DNA of 64,000 nucleotides, taken from CAVTBT01 sp963733065 (GTDB lineage Bacteria > Actinomycetota > Thermoleophilia > Gaiellales > Gaiellaceae). The stretch spans positions 496,001 to 560,000 of the forward strand of contig CAVTBT010000005.1 in NCBI GenBank assembly GCA_963733065.1, in the 5' to 3' direction. The notes beneath the pieces are model-generated. The model saw only the letters and a list, made by a program, of their open reading frames with translations, was not told where the DNA came from and made no database searches. The position numbers and the translations under genes are program-made. Shown here one piece after another: positions 16,953 to 25,971 of the stretch. The stretch's first letter is position 1. Each line of letters begins with the position of its first letter.

Positions 16953-17725
16953 CCATCACAGCCGCCTGGATCATCATCATCGCCGCCGTCGTCCTGCTCG
17001 TGCTCGTGATCGCGGCGGCGGTCAAGGTCGCGCGCGAGTACGAGCGCGGCGTCATCTTCCGCCTCGGGCGGCTGCTGCCGGAGCCGAAGGGCCCGGGCCT
17101 CTTCTTCCTGATCCCGGTCATCGACCGGATGGTGAAAGTCGACCTGCGGACGATCACGCTGAACGTGCCGCCGCAGGAGGTGATCACGAAGGACAACGTG
17201 CCGGTGCGGGTCAACGCCGTCGCGTATTTCCGCATCGTCGAGCCGAAGGCCGCGATCGTGCAGGTCGAGAACTACATGGCCGCGACCTCGCAGATCGCGC
17301 AGACGACGCTGCGCTCCGTGCTCGGCCAGCACGTCCTCGACGAGCTTCTCTCGGAACGGGACAAGATCAACGCGATCCTGCAGACGATCATCGACGAGGC
17401 CACCTCGCCCTGGGGCATCAAGGTCTCGATCGTCGAGGTGAAGGACGTCGAGATCCCCACCGGGATGCAGCGCGCGATGGCGAGGCAGGCAGAGGCCGAG
17501 CGCGAGCGGCGCGCCAAGGTGATCGCCGCCGAGGGCGAGTTCCAGGCCTCCGAGCGGCTCCGTGACGCTGCGGTCGTGATGTCCGAGGCGCCGATGGCGC
17601 TCCAGCTGCGCTACCTGCAGACGCTGATCGAGATCGGCTCGACGAACTCGTCGACGATCGTCTTCCCCGCCCCGATCGACCTGCTCAAGCCGTTCATCGA
17701 CGCGCGGTCGGAGGACGGCTCCTAG
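16949..17725 (+). CDS. Slipin/stomatin-like SPFH protein
   Basis: Membrane-scaffold protein of the SPFH family, the usual partner of NfeD. One N-terminal transmembrane segment (IIIIAAVVLLVLVIAAAV), then the SPFH core (YERGVIFRLGRL, KVDLRTITLNVPPQEVITK) and a coiled tail rich in Ala/Glu/Arg. There is no ATG, GTG or TTG where the protein must begin. Candidates are CTG 16949, which overlaps the nfeD stop as CTGA, and ATC 16955, which has ideal spacing (6 bases) from AAAGGAG. Either is a rare start; a base error in ATG is the alternative. Product about 258 residues. Confidence 0.88.
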   Translation: MTITAAWIIIIAAVVLLVLVIAAAVKVAREYERGVIFRLGRLLPEPKGPGLFFLIPVIDRMVKVDLRTITLNVPPQEVITKDNVPVRVNAVAYFRIVEPKAAIVQVENYMAATSQIAQTTLRSVLGQHVLDELLSERDKINAILQTIIDEATSPWGIKVSIVEVKDVEIPTGMQRAMARQAEAERERRAKVIAAEGEFQASERLRDAAVVMSEAPMALQLRYLQTLIEIGSTNSSTIVFPAPIDLLKPFIDARSEDGS

Positions 17726-17791
17726 CTCAGGCGCTCCCATACGAAGCGCATCTGGCTGTGAAAGGCGTGCCGGCCCGGAACGAGGAGGGTT

Positions 17792-18103
17792 CTAGTGCGG
17801 CGCGGCGGCCGGTGGGCCCTGCTTCTCCTCGCGGAAGCGCCTCGCCGCCTCGATGGCGGCGCCCAGGTTGAGACCCTTGTCCTTGGCCTGCTTGATCAGC
17901 ATCACCGTCTCGAGCGCGTTGATGTCGTAGATGCGCTGTTTCTTCCCCTTCGTGGGGATCTGGGCCTTGTTGGTCCAGTAGTCGAGCTGCATCTTCGAGA
18001 TCCCGGCGATCTGGCACACCTGGCCCAGGTAGAGCTCGATCTTGTCCAGGTGCTCGCTCAGGTTTACCGGTTCCAGCAGGTCAACCTGGTTGCTGTACGC
18101 CAT
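17792..18103 (-). CDS. Small MerR-like helix-turn-helix protein
   Basis: A 103-residue DNA-binding protein: LGQVCQIAGISKMQLDYWTN is the MerR winged-helix start, and KKQRIYDINALETVMLIKQA the second half. There is no effector-binding domain, so no ligand can be proposed. ATG 18103 has AAGAGG upstream and the coding sequence looks less GC-rich than its neighbours. It lies downstream of gyrA on the same strand, 91 bases away, and converges with the slipin gene. Confidence 0.75.
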   Translation of the reverse strand: MAYSNQVDLLEPVNLSEHLDKIELYLGQVCQIAGISKMQLDYWTNKAQIPTKGKKQRIYDINALETVMLIKQAKDKGLNLGAAIEAARRFREEKQGPPAAAPH

Positions 18104-18194
18104 AAGAAGCCTCTTCTCGATACGACCGAACCCGTCGCACGACATATATCGCGCGGGGTTCACTTTGGGAAGGCTGCGAGGGCGGAAGTTGCCG

Positions 18195-20735
18195 CTACGA
18201 CGCGTCGACCGGCTCTGTGCCGTTCACATCGAGGCCCTCGCGCTCCAACTCGACGCCCGCATCGAGGTCCTCGTTGTCGGACTCGACGACCGGAGCGAGA
18301 CTCGAGACCTGTTCGCCCTCGCGGAGGCGCATGACGATCACGCCCTGCGTGGCGCGGCCGCTGCGCTTGATCCCGTCGACCGGGATGCGGATGACGGTGC
18401 CGCCGTTCGAGATCAGCATCACCTGGTAGCCGTCGCGGACGATGCGGGCGCCGGCGAGGCGGCCCTTCCGCTCTGCGAGCTGCACCGTCTTGACGCCCAT
18501 CGTCCCACGGCCCTTGCGCGGGTAGTCGGCGACGCGTGTCCGCTTCCCCCACCCGTTCTCGGTCACGACGAGCAGATCGGCGTCGTCGTGCGCGATATCC
18601 ACCTCGATGACCTCGTCGTCGCCGCGCAGCTTCATGCCGGACACGCCCGAGGCCGGCCGGCCCATCGACCGCACATCGCGCTCGCTGAAACGGACCGCCT
18701 GGCCGAGCCGCGACACCATGAGCACATCGTCCGTGCCGTTCGAGAGGCGCACCCCGACCAGCTCGTCGTCGTCGCGCATGCCGAGCGCGATGATGCCGTC
18801 GGCCTTGAGCGGCGTGTTGTACGCCTCGAACTCGGTCTTCTTGACGATGCCGCGCTTCGTCGCGAAGAGGAGGAACTTCGCCTCCTTGAAGTCGCGGGTG
18901 GCGATCACGGCGCGCACTAGCTCGCCCTGCCGGAACGGAAGCAGGTTGATGATCGCGCGCCCCTTCGACTGGCGCGAACCGAGGGGCAGCTCGTGCACCT
19001 TGAGCCTGTAGACCTTGCCGACGGTCGTGAAGAAGAGGATGTAGTCGTGGGTCGAGGCGACGAAGAGGTGCTCGATGTAGTCCTCGTCCTTCAGCTCCAT
19101 GCCCATAACGCCGATGCCGCCTCGGCGCTGCTCGCGGTAGGCGGTGACCGGTAGGCGCTTGATGTAGCCCGAGCGCGTGATCGCGATCACCATGTCCTCC
19201 TCCGCGATCATGTCCTCGAGCTCGAGCGCGTCCTCGCCGGCGACGATCTCGGTGCGGCGGTCGTCGGTCTTGGCGTAGATGTCGCGCACCTCGAGCAGCT
19301 CCTCGCGAATGACACCGTCGATCCGCGCCGGGTCACCGAGGATGCCGCGCAGCTCCCCGATCCGCTCCTGGAGGTCCGCGTGCTCGTCCTCCACGCGCTT
19401 GCGCTCGAGCCCGGTGAGGGCGCGCAGGCGCAGGTCGAGGATGGCCGACGCCTGCACCTCGGACAGCTCGAAGCGCGCCATCAGCTGCTCCCGCGCCTCG
19501 TCGGTGTCGTCCGCGCCGCGGATGATCGTGATCACCTCGTCGAGGTTGTCGAGCGCGATCAGGTAGCCGGCGAGGACGTGGGCGCGCTCCTCCGCTTTCC
19601 GCAGCTCGTACTTCGAGCGGCGCACGACGACCTCGCGCTGGTAGTCGAGGTAGTGGCGGACGAGCTCGAGCAGCGAGAGCGTGCGAGGGACGCCGTCGAC
19701 GAGAGCGACCGCGTTGTAGCCGAAGGTCGTCTGCAGCGAGGTGTGCTTGTAGAGCTTGTTGAGCACGACCTGCGGGATCGCCTCGCGCTTGAGATCGACC
19801 TGGATGCGCATGCCCGACTTGTCGGAGTAGTCCTCGACGGCGCTGATCTCCGTGAGCACCTTCTCCTTGTAGAGATCCGCGATCTTGGCGATCACGCCGG
19901 CGTCGCCGCCCTTCTTCACGCCGTAGGGCAGCTCGGTGATGATGATCGCCGTCTTGCCGCCGCGGAGCTCCTCGATGTGAGCGCGCGCACGCACGACGAT
20001 CCGGCCACGGCCGCTGCGGTAGGCGTCCCGGATTCCGCCTCGGCCGACGACGAACGCGCCGGTCGGAAAGTCAGGGCCCTTGATGTGGCGCATGAGGTCG
20101 TCGACGTTCGCGTCGGGCTTGTCGATCAGCGCCACGACCGCGTCGACGACCTCGCCGAGCCTGTGCGGAGGCATGTTCGTCGCCATACCGACGGCGATGC
20201 CAGAAGACCCGTTCACGAGCAGGTTCGGGAAGCGCGCCGGGAGCACCTCCGGCTCGCGGGTGGACTCGTCGTAGTTCGGCTTGAAGTCGACCGTGTCGGA
20301 GTGGATCTCGCGCAGCATCTCCGTCGCGATCTTCGACAGGCGGCACTCGGTGTACCGCATCGCGGCCGGCGGGTCGTCGTCGAGGTTGCCGAAGTTGCCC
20401 TGGCCGTCGACGAGTGGGTAGCGCAGCGAGAACGGCTGCGCCATGCGCACCAGCGTGTCGTAGATCGACTGGTCGCCGTGAGGGTGATACGTGCCCATCA
20501 CGTCGCCGACGATCCGGGCGCACTTCTTGTACGGCCGGTTCGGCTGCATGCCGGCCTCGTGCATGCCGTAGAGCACGCGGCGGTGGACGGGCTTCAACCC
20601 GTCACGCACGTCCGGAAGGGCGCGCGACACGATCACGCTCATCGCGTAGTCGAGGAAGCTGGAGCGCATCTCCTGCTCCAGCTCGCGCGTCTCGATCCGT
20701 CCCGGCCCGAGCGGGCCCTGGCTCACCTCAGACAT
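18195..20735 (-). CDS. gyrA: DNA gyrase subunit A
   Basis: Breakage-reunion subunit of gyrase, 846 residues. Catalytic Tyr128 lies in AMRYTECRL. The quinolone-resistance region reads GTYHPHGDQSIYD: the residue equivalent to E. coli Ser83 is Gln89, while Asp93 (E. coli Asp87) is kept. The C-terminal beta-pinwheel has a GyrA box QRRGGIG (536-542), with Ile in place of the usual Lys. The start overlaps the gyrB stop by eight bases. Confidence 0.97.
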   Translation of the reverse strand: MSEVSQGPLGPGRIETRELEQEMRSSFLDYAMSVIVSRALPDVRDGLKPVHRRVLYGMHEAGMQPNRPYKKCARIVGDVMGTYHPHGDQSIYDTLVRMAQPFSLRYPLVDGQGNFGNLDDDPPAAMRYTECRLSKIATEMLREIHSDTVDFKPNYDESTREPEVLPARFPNLLVNGSSGIAVGMATNMPPHRLGEVVDAVVALIDKPDANVDDLMRHIKGPDFPTGAFVVGRGGIRDAYRSGRGRIVVRARAHIEELRGGKTAIIITELPYGVKKGGDAGVIAKIADLYKEKVLTEISAVEDYSDKSGMRIQVDLKREAIPQVVLNKLYKHTSLQTTFGYNAVALVDGVPRTLSLLELVRHYLDYQREVVVRRSKYELRKAEERAHVLAGYLIALDNLDEVITIIRGADDTDEAREQLMARFELSEVQASAILDLRLRALTGLERKRVEDEHADLQERIGELRGILGDPARIDGVIREELLEVRDIYAKTDDRRTEIVAGEDALELEDMIAEEDMVIAITRSGYIKRLPVTAYREQRRGGIGVMGMELKDEDYIEHLFVASTHDYILFFTTVGKVYRLKVHELPLGSRQSKGRAIINLLPFRQGELVRAVIATRDFKEAKFLLFATKRGIVKKTEFEAYNTPLKADGIIALGMRDDDELVGVRLSNGTDDVLMVSRLGQAVRFSERDVRSMGRPASGVSGMKLRGDDEVIEVDIAHDDADLLVVTENGWGKRTRVADYPRKGRGTMGVKTVQLAERKGRLAGARIVRDGYQVMLISNGGTVIRIPVDGIKRSGRATQGVIVMRLREGEQVSSLAPVVESDNEDLDAGVELEREGLDVNGTEPVDAS

Positions 20736-23118
20736 CCAGGAACCTGACGTCCTTCGCGTTCTGCTCGATGAACAGCCGGCGCGGCTCCACCTGCTCGCCC
20801 ATCAGCTTCGAGAAGATGTCGTCGGCGACAGTGGCGTCCTCGACCTCGACGCGGATGAGCATTCGCTTCGCAGGATCCATCGTCGTCTCGCGCAGCTCGT
20901 CGGCGTTCATCTCGCCGAGGCCCTTGAACCGGCTCACCTGGATGCCCTCCTTGGCCAGCGAGAGCACCTCGTGGCGCAGGCCGTCGTAACTCTCCGCCGT
21001 GCGCTCGCGCTTGCCGAGTGCGATCCGGAACGGCGGCACACCGAGCACCTCTGTAAGCCGGGCGTAGGCCCGGCGGAGGCCGACGTAGACCGGCGACGCC
21101 AGCAGGTCGGGCGGGAATGTCAGGAACGTCGCCGAGCTCGTGGCGCGCTCGACGATCTTGAGGCGGAGCTCGGGGGCGGCCGCCGCAAGGACGTCGACGT
21201 CGTAGCCGTTGGGCTCGATGCCCGCCAGCGCGCGCTCCACGTCGCCGCTCTCACCCGCGTCGGTCTCGACGAGGCGATGGTGGACGACGAAATCTGCAGC
21301 AGGGGCGCCGAAGTCGGCCCTGAGCCGCTGGAGCCATCCTTCGAACTCGCCGAGCGCGCGCTGGAACCTCGCGTAGCGCGCCTCGGTCAGCGTCACATCG
21401 GCCCCGGCGCGATCGGTGATCGCCATGTCCTTGACCTTCTCGCGGACCAGCAGCTCCTCGAACTGCGACTCCTTCTCGACATAGAGCTCCTGGGTGCCCA
21501 GCTTCACGCGGTAGAGCGGCGGCACGGCGATGTAGACATGCCCGCGCTCGACGAGCTCGCGCATGTTCCGATAGAGGAACGTGAGGATCAGCGTGCGGAT
21601 GTGCGAGCCGTCGACGTCGGCGTCGGTCATGACGATGACCCGGTGGTAGCGGAGCTTCGTGATGTCGAACTCGTCGCCGATGCCCGTCCCGATCGCGGTG
21701 ATCATCGCCTGGATCTCGGCGTTCGAGAGCACCTTGTTGATGCGGTTCCGCTCCGCATTGATGACCTTGCCGCGCAGCGGCAGGATCGCCTGGTAGGTGC
21801 GGTCGCGCGCATCCTTGGCCGAGCCGCCGGCGGAGTTGCCCTCGACGAGGTAGAGCTCGGCCACCTCGGGGTCGCGGATCGAGCAGTCGGCCAGCTTGCC
21901 CGGGAGCGAGGAGTTCTCGAGGGCGCTCTTCCGCCTCGTCAGCTCACGCGCCTTGCGGGCCGCCTGCCGTGCATTCCTGGCCGCCACGGCCTTCGTGACG
22001 ATCTGCCTGGCATCGGTCGGGTTCTCCTCGAGGAACTCCGCCAGCCGCTGGTTGACGGCCGTCTTGACGAGGCTCTCGATCGGCGGGTTGCCGAGCTTCG
22101 TCTTCGTCTGCCCCTCGAACTGGGGATGCGCGAGCTTCACGGAGATCACGGCCGCGAGCCCTTCGCGAACGTCCTCGCCCTCGAGGTTCTCGTCCTTCTC
22201 CTTGAGCAGGCCCTTGTCGCGCGCATACCGGTTGAGCGTGCCGGTCAGCGCCGCGCGGAAGCCCGAAAGGTGAGTGCCGCCCTCATGGGTATTGATGTTG
22301 TTCGCGAACGAGTAGACCGAGTCCACGTACGACGTGTTCCACTGCATCGCCACCTCGACCTGGCCGTCCTGGTTCTCGCTCTCGAAGTAGACGATGCGCT
22401 TGTGGACGGTGTCCTTCGACTCGTTCACGAACGCCACGAAGTCCCTGATGCCGCCCTCGTAGTGGAACTCGTGCCGGTCCTCGCCCTCGCGCTCGTCGAT
22501 GAGCACGATGCGCAGGCCGCGGGTCAGGAACGCGGTCTCCCGCAGTCGCTGCAGCAGCGTCTGCGTCGAGAAGTCCGTCTCCTCGAAGACATCGCCGTCG
22601 GGGAGGAAGCTGATCGTCGTCCCGGTCTCGTCATCGGTGGACGAGCCGGTCACAGCCATGTCGCCCTGCGGCGCGCCGCGGGCGAACTCCTGCCGGTACG
22701 TCTTGCCGTCGCGACGCACCTCGGCAACGAGCCACTCCGAGAGGGCGTTGACCACCGAGATCCCGACGCCGTGCAGTCCCCCGGAGACCTTGTACCCGTC
22801 GCCGCCGAACTTGCCGCCTGCGTGCAGCTTCGTCAGCACGACCGTCAGCGCCGGCAGACCCTGATCGGCCATGACGTCGACCGGAATGCCCGATCCCCAG
22901 TCACGGACCGTGACGGAATTGTCCGGATGGATCGTCACCTCGATTCGGTCGTTGCGGCCCGCGAGCGCTTCGTCGACCGAGTTGTCGACCGCCTCGTAGA
23001 TGAGGTGGTGCAGCCCGCGGGAGCCCGTCGAGCCGATGTACATGCCCGGACGCAGACGGACGGGCTCGAGGCCCTCCAGAACGGTGATGTCCTTTGCGGT
23101 ATACGTGGTCTCAGCCAT
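20728..23118 (-). CDS. gyrB: DNA gyrase subunit B
   Basis: ATPase subunit of gyrase. The GHKL ATPase domain (EAVDNSVDEAL, GGLHGVGISVVNALS) is followed by the TOPRIM domain with EGNSAGGSAK and the DADVDGSHI metal motif. The TOPRIM signature is normally EGDSAGGSAK; here residue 428, equivalent to E. coli Asp426, is Asn. ATG 23118 (MAETTYTAKDITVLEGLE) is preferred over an upstream in-frame ATG at 23142, giving 796 residues. Confidence 0.97.
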   Translation of the reverse strand: MAETTYTAKDITVLEGLEPVRLRPGMYIGSTGSRGLHHLIYEAVDNSVDEALAGRNDRIEVTIHPDNSVTVRDWGSGIPVDVMADQGLPALTVVLTKLHAGGKFGGDGYKVSGGLHGVGISVVNALSEWLVAEVRRDGKTYRQEFARGAPQGDMAVTGSSTDDETGTTISFLPDGDVFEETDFSTQTLLQRLRETAFLTRGLRIVLIDEREGEDRHEFHYEGGIRDFVAFVNESKDTVHKRIVYFESENQDGQVEVAMQWNTSYVDSVYSFANNINTHEGGTHLSGFRAALTGTLNRYARDKGLLKEKDENLEGEDVREGLAAVISVKLAHPQFEGQTKTKLGNPPIESLVKTAVNQRLAEFLEENPTDARQIVTKAVAARNARQAARKARELTRRKSALENSSLPGKLADCSIRDPEVAELYLVEGNSAGGSAKDARDRTYQAILPLRGKVINAERNRINKVLSNAEIQAMITAIGTGIGDEFDITKLRYHRVIVMTDADVDGSHIRTLILTFLYRNMRELVERGHVYIAVPPLYRVKLGTQELYVEKESQFEELLVREKVKDMAITDRAGADVTLTEARYARFQRALGEFEGWLQRLRADFGAPAADFVVHHRLVETDAGESGDVERALAGIEPNGYDVDVLAAAAPELRLKIVERATSSATFLTFPPDLLASPVYVGLRRAYARLTEVLGVPPFRIALGKRERTAESYDGLRHEVLSLAKEGIQVSRFKGLGEMNADELRETTMDPAKRMLIRVEVEDATVADDIFSKLMGEQVEPRRLFIEQNAKDVRFLDV

Positions 23119-23164
23119 CAAAAAAGCCCTGCAAATAAACATCTTGCGGGCGCAAGCAATGGTA

Positions 23165-23629
23165 TCAGAAACGGCGGTCGGATCGGGCCTTCGCGAGGCT
23201 CGCCGCGACGGCTCGCGACACGACCTCCCGCAGGTTCGAGTCGGTGATGCCGGCAGTCAGGATCGCGGCCTCGGCACGGTCCTCCGAGCGTGCTTCGACG
23301 GGGCGCGGGCGACGGGCAGGCTCGAGGTCGGCGGCGGCCGGCAGAGGCCCCGGGACGAAGCGAAGCGCCTTGGGAGCGCCTGCTCCGAGACGCTCGCGCA
23401 GACGGTCGAGGATGTCCGGCGCGAGCAGCCCGAGCTGATGCGCCCACACCGAGTCGGCGGCGTGCACGACGAGCGTCCCGTCGCGCGTCGTACGGGCCGG
23501 CCACGAGCGGCGCGCATTCTGCTCGCCGACCAGCGTCGGCCAGGCGTCCACGACGGCGGTCAGGTCGCCGCTCTCGGGCCCGCCGAGCCTGCCGAGCTCG
23601 ATGCGCAGCCTCTGGCCGAGCCGCTCCAT
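23165..23629 (-). CDS. dciA: DUF721/DciA-family protein
   Basis: DciA-like protein; in several bacteria DciA loads the replicative helicase. The 154-residue protein has the DUF721 core (VVDAWPTLVGEQNARRSWP to LGLLAPDILDRLRERLG, about 27-85) and a basic, low-complexity C-terminus. Its ATG shares one base with the recF stop (TGATG). The recF-dciA-gyrB order is typical of actinobacteria, where the protein is often annotated only as DUF721. Confidence 0.78.
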   Translation of the reverse strand: MERLGQRLRIELGRLGGPESGDLTAVVDAWPTLVGEQNARRSWPARTTRDGTLVVHAADSVWAHQLGLLAPDILDRLRERLGAGAPKALRFVPGPLPAAADLEPARRPRPVEARSEDRAEAAILTAGITDSNLREVVSRAVAASLAKARSDRRF

Positions 23630-24693
23630 CAGGCGGCCGCCCGCACCTCGCCCGGGCTGACCTCGAGCAGCTGGGACGGCTCGAGCGGCAGCGCGTCCGC
23701 ACCCGTCGCCGTGACGATCGTCTGCCCGAGCGCCCCGATCCGCTCGCCGAGCGTTCGGCGACGATCCGAGTCGAGCTCCGAGAGCACGTCGTCGAGCAAG
23801 AGCAGCGGCGGGATGTCACGGCGTTCGCGCACCGCCTCGGCCTCGGCGAGGATCAGCGAGAGCACGGCCAGCCGTTGCTCCCCCTGTGATCCGTACAACC
23901 GCAGGTCGCGGCCCGCGGAGAGCACCTGCACGTCGTCGAGGTGCGGCCCGACGCCGGTGGTGCCGCGCTCGACGTCGCGGTCGAGACGAGCGTCGAGAGC
24001 CGCGACCGTCGGTGAGTCGGCGTCGTAGGCGAGCATGGCGTCGGGCAGCCCGAGCTCGCCTGCGCGCTCGGCGAAGGCCTCCGCGAGCAGCGCGATCGCG
24101 TCTCGCCTGGCCGCAACGAGCTCGGTGCCGAGCTCGGCCACGCGCTGCGTCCACGGCGACACCGCATCCCGGGACGAGAGGCCGGCTGCCGTCCGCCGCA
24201 ACGCGGCGTTTCGCTGGCCGACCGCATGGCCGTACTCGACCGGCAGATCCGCCCTGCCTGGAAACAGCCGGCCGAGAGAGCGATCGACGTACGCCCGCCG
24301 TGCTGCCGGGCCGCCCTTCACGACGGCGAGCCTGTCGGGGGTGAAGACCAGTGTCGACACCTCCGCCCTCAGCGCCTCGACCGAGCGCAGCGGCGCGCCG
24401 TTCAGCCGGGCGCGCTTGCCCTCGCCCCGGCGCACGGCCACATCGAGCTCGATGTGCGACGTCCCGCGTTCGCCCGCGAGCGCCACGCGCGCGGCATCCG
24501 CGCCCATCCGAACGAGCTGTGCGTCCACCCGCGTTCGCGGTGAGAACCCCTGGGTGCCGACGTGGAGCGCCTCCAGCAGGTTCGTCTTGCCGGCGCCGTT
24601 CGGGCCCGTCACGAGCACGAGCCCTGGCTCGAGCGAGAGCTCGAGGCGCGCGTACGAGCGGAAGTCGCGGAGCGTGACCTCGCGGACGATCAG
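23629..24693 (-). CDS. recF: DNA replication and repair protein RecF
   Basis: SMC-like ATPase that helps RecA load at gaps. Walker A GPNGAGKT sits near residue 32, the signature is in YGSQGEQR and Walker B is LLLLDDVLSELD. No ATG, GTG or TTG exists between the dnaN stop and the P-loop strand; CTG 24693 overlaps the dnaN stop as CTGA and yields LIVREVTLRDFRSYARLEL, the expected N-terminus. The product is 354 residues, normal for RecF. A start at the GTG within the P-loop strand (24618) would destroy the domain. Confidence 0.92.
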   Translation of the reverse strand: MIVREVTLRDFRSYARLELSLEPGLVLVTGPNGAGKTNLLEALHVGTQGFSPRTRVDAQLVRMGADAARVALAGERGTSHIELDVAVRRGEGKRARLNGAPLRSVEALRAEVSTLVFTPDRLAVVKGGPAARRAYVDRSLGRLFPGRADLPVEYGHAVGQRNAALRRTAAGLSSRDAVSPWTQRVAELGTELVAARRDAIALLAEAFAERAGELGLPDAMLAYDADSPTVAALDARLDRDVERGTTGVGPHLDDVQVLSAGRDLRLYGSQGEQRLAVLSLILAEAEAVRERRDIPPLLLLDDVLSELDSDRRRTLGERIGALGQTIVTATGADALPLEPSQLLEVSPGEVRAAA

Positions 24694-25817
24694 CCGGCGA
24701 GCCTGATCGGCATGATCAGGTACCAGAAGTCGTCGCCCTCACCGGTGAGCAGCCCCGGCCGCAGCGGGTTGATGAGCTTGAAGCGAAGCTCGTCCCCCGA
24801 CACCGCCTCCACGCCGTCCCGTAGGAAGTCTGCGTTGAAGCCGATCTCGAGCGGCTCGCCCGTGTACGCCGCCGGCAGCGTTTCGCGCGTCTCACCGACG
24901 TCCTGCGTCTGGGCGGAGACGGTGAGCTCACCGTCGGCGAAGCGCAGCCGCAACGGAGAGTTGCGAAGCGCCATCACCGCGGCCCGGCGGACGACGTCGA
25001 GCAGCTCGGCGCGCGGCAGCGCGAGCTCGACCTCGAAGCTCTCCGGCAGCAGCTGCTTGTAGTTCGGAAACTGGCCGTCGATGCGGCGCGTCGTCAGCCA
25101 CACGTCGCCGGCGCCGAAGATCACGTGGTTCTCCTGCACGCCGAGCTCGATCGTGTCTGCCGCGGCGCCGATGCGCGTCAGCTCCTGAAGGGCTCGCGCA
25201 GGGATGATCGCCTCGAGCTCGGGGCCGGCCGAGCCAAGCGACGTCTCCTTCACGGACATCCGGTAGGAGTCGGTCGCAGCCATCACGAGGGTGTTGCCCT
25301 CGAAGCGGGCGAGGATGCCGGTGAGCACGGGCCTGGACTCGTCACGCGACGACGAGCGAGCGACGCGGTCGATCGTCTCGAGCAGCGCCGCGCGGTCAAT
25401 CGCATGCAGAGGGGCGTCCAGCGACGGCAGCCGGGGGAAGTCCTCCGCGCTGTACGTGTTGAGCCGGGACGAGTACGCGCCGGAGGTGATCTGGACGACG
25501 CCCTCGTCCGGTCGGTACTCGAGCGTCGCCTCGCTCTCAGGCAGAAGCTTCGCCAGATCGGCGAGCAGCTTGCCGGGAACCACGACCGCGCCTTCGCCGT
25601 CCACCTGTGCGTCCAGCGTGGTGCGCAGCGAAAGCTCCATGTCGGTCGCGGCCAGCTCCAGCGCGCCCGACTCCGCCCTGACGAGGATTCCGGAGAGCAC
25701 CTGCACGCTGCCCCGGGTCGACACGGCGCGCGAAACCACCCCGAGCTTCGCGACGAGCTCGTCCCGCGAGCAGGTGATGGTCATCCCCGTTCCGACCACG
25801 ACTTCTGATTCGATCAT
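24690..25817 (-). CDS. dnaN: DNA polymerase III beta sliding clamp
   Basis: Ring-shaped processivity clamp, 375 residues, three clamp domains; it ends in the family-typical YLIMPIRL. ATG 25817 has AAAGGA nine bases upstream, a proper leadered start; ATG 25784 (MTITCSRDEL) is a less likely alternative. Lies 154 bases downstream of dnaA on the same strand. Confidence 0.96.
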   Translation of the reverse strand: MIESEVVVGTGMTITCSRDELVAKLGVVSRAVSTRGSVQVLSGILVRAESGALELAATDMELSLRTTLDAQVDGEGAVVVPGKLLADLAKLLPESEATLEYRPDEGVVQITSGAYSSRLNTYSAEDFPRLPSLDAPLHAIDRAALLETIDRVARSSSRDESRPVLTGILARFEGNTLVMAATDSYRMSVKETSLGSAGPELEAIIPARALQELTRIGAAADTIELGVQENHVIFGAGDVWLTTRRIDGQFPNYKQLLPESFEVELALPRAELLDVVRRAAVMALRNSPLRLRFADGELTVSAQTQDVGETRETLPAAYTGEPLEIGFNADFLRDGVEAVSGDELRFKLINPLRPGLLTGEGDDFWYLIMPIRLAG

Positions 25818-25911
25818 TTAAGAGAATCCTTTGTAGAGGTAGTAAGGAGTGTGGACGACGGGGAAGACGCCTGTTTGCCGCACTGTTCGGCGCTTGTCCT
25901 TGGGGACGGGT

Positions 25912-25940
25912 CCTGGGGAGCGATGGCCGTATTCCCCAGG
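25912..25940. repeat. 8-bp inverted repeat in the dnaA-dnaN intergenic space
   Basis: CCTGGGGA (25912-25919) pairs with TCCCCAGG (25933-25940) around a 13-base loop. No T-run follows on either strand. It might separate the dnaA and dnaN transcripts. The rest of this 154-base gap shows no good DnaA box. Confidence 0.4.
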
Positions 25941-25971
25941 CTGCATCGGGACGGGACGGACTCTCCCCACT

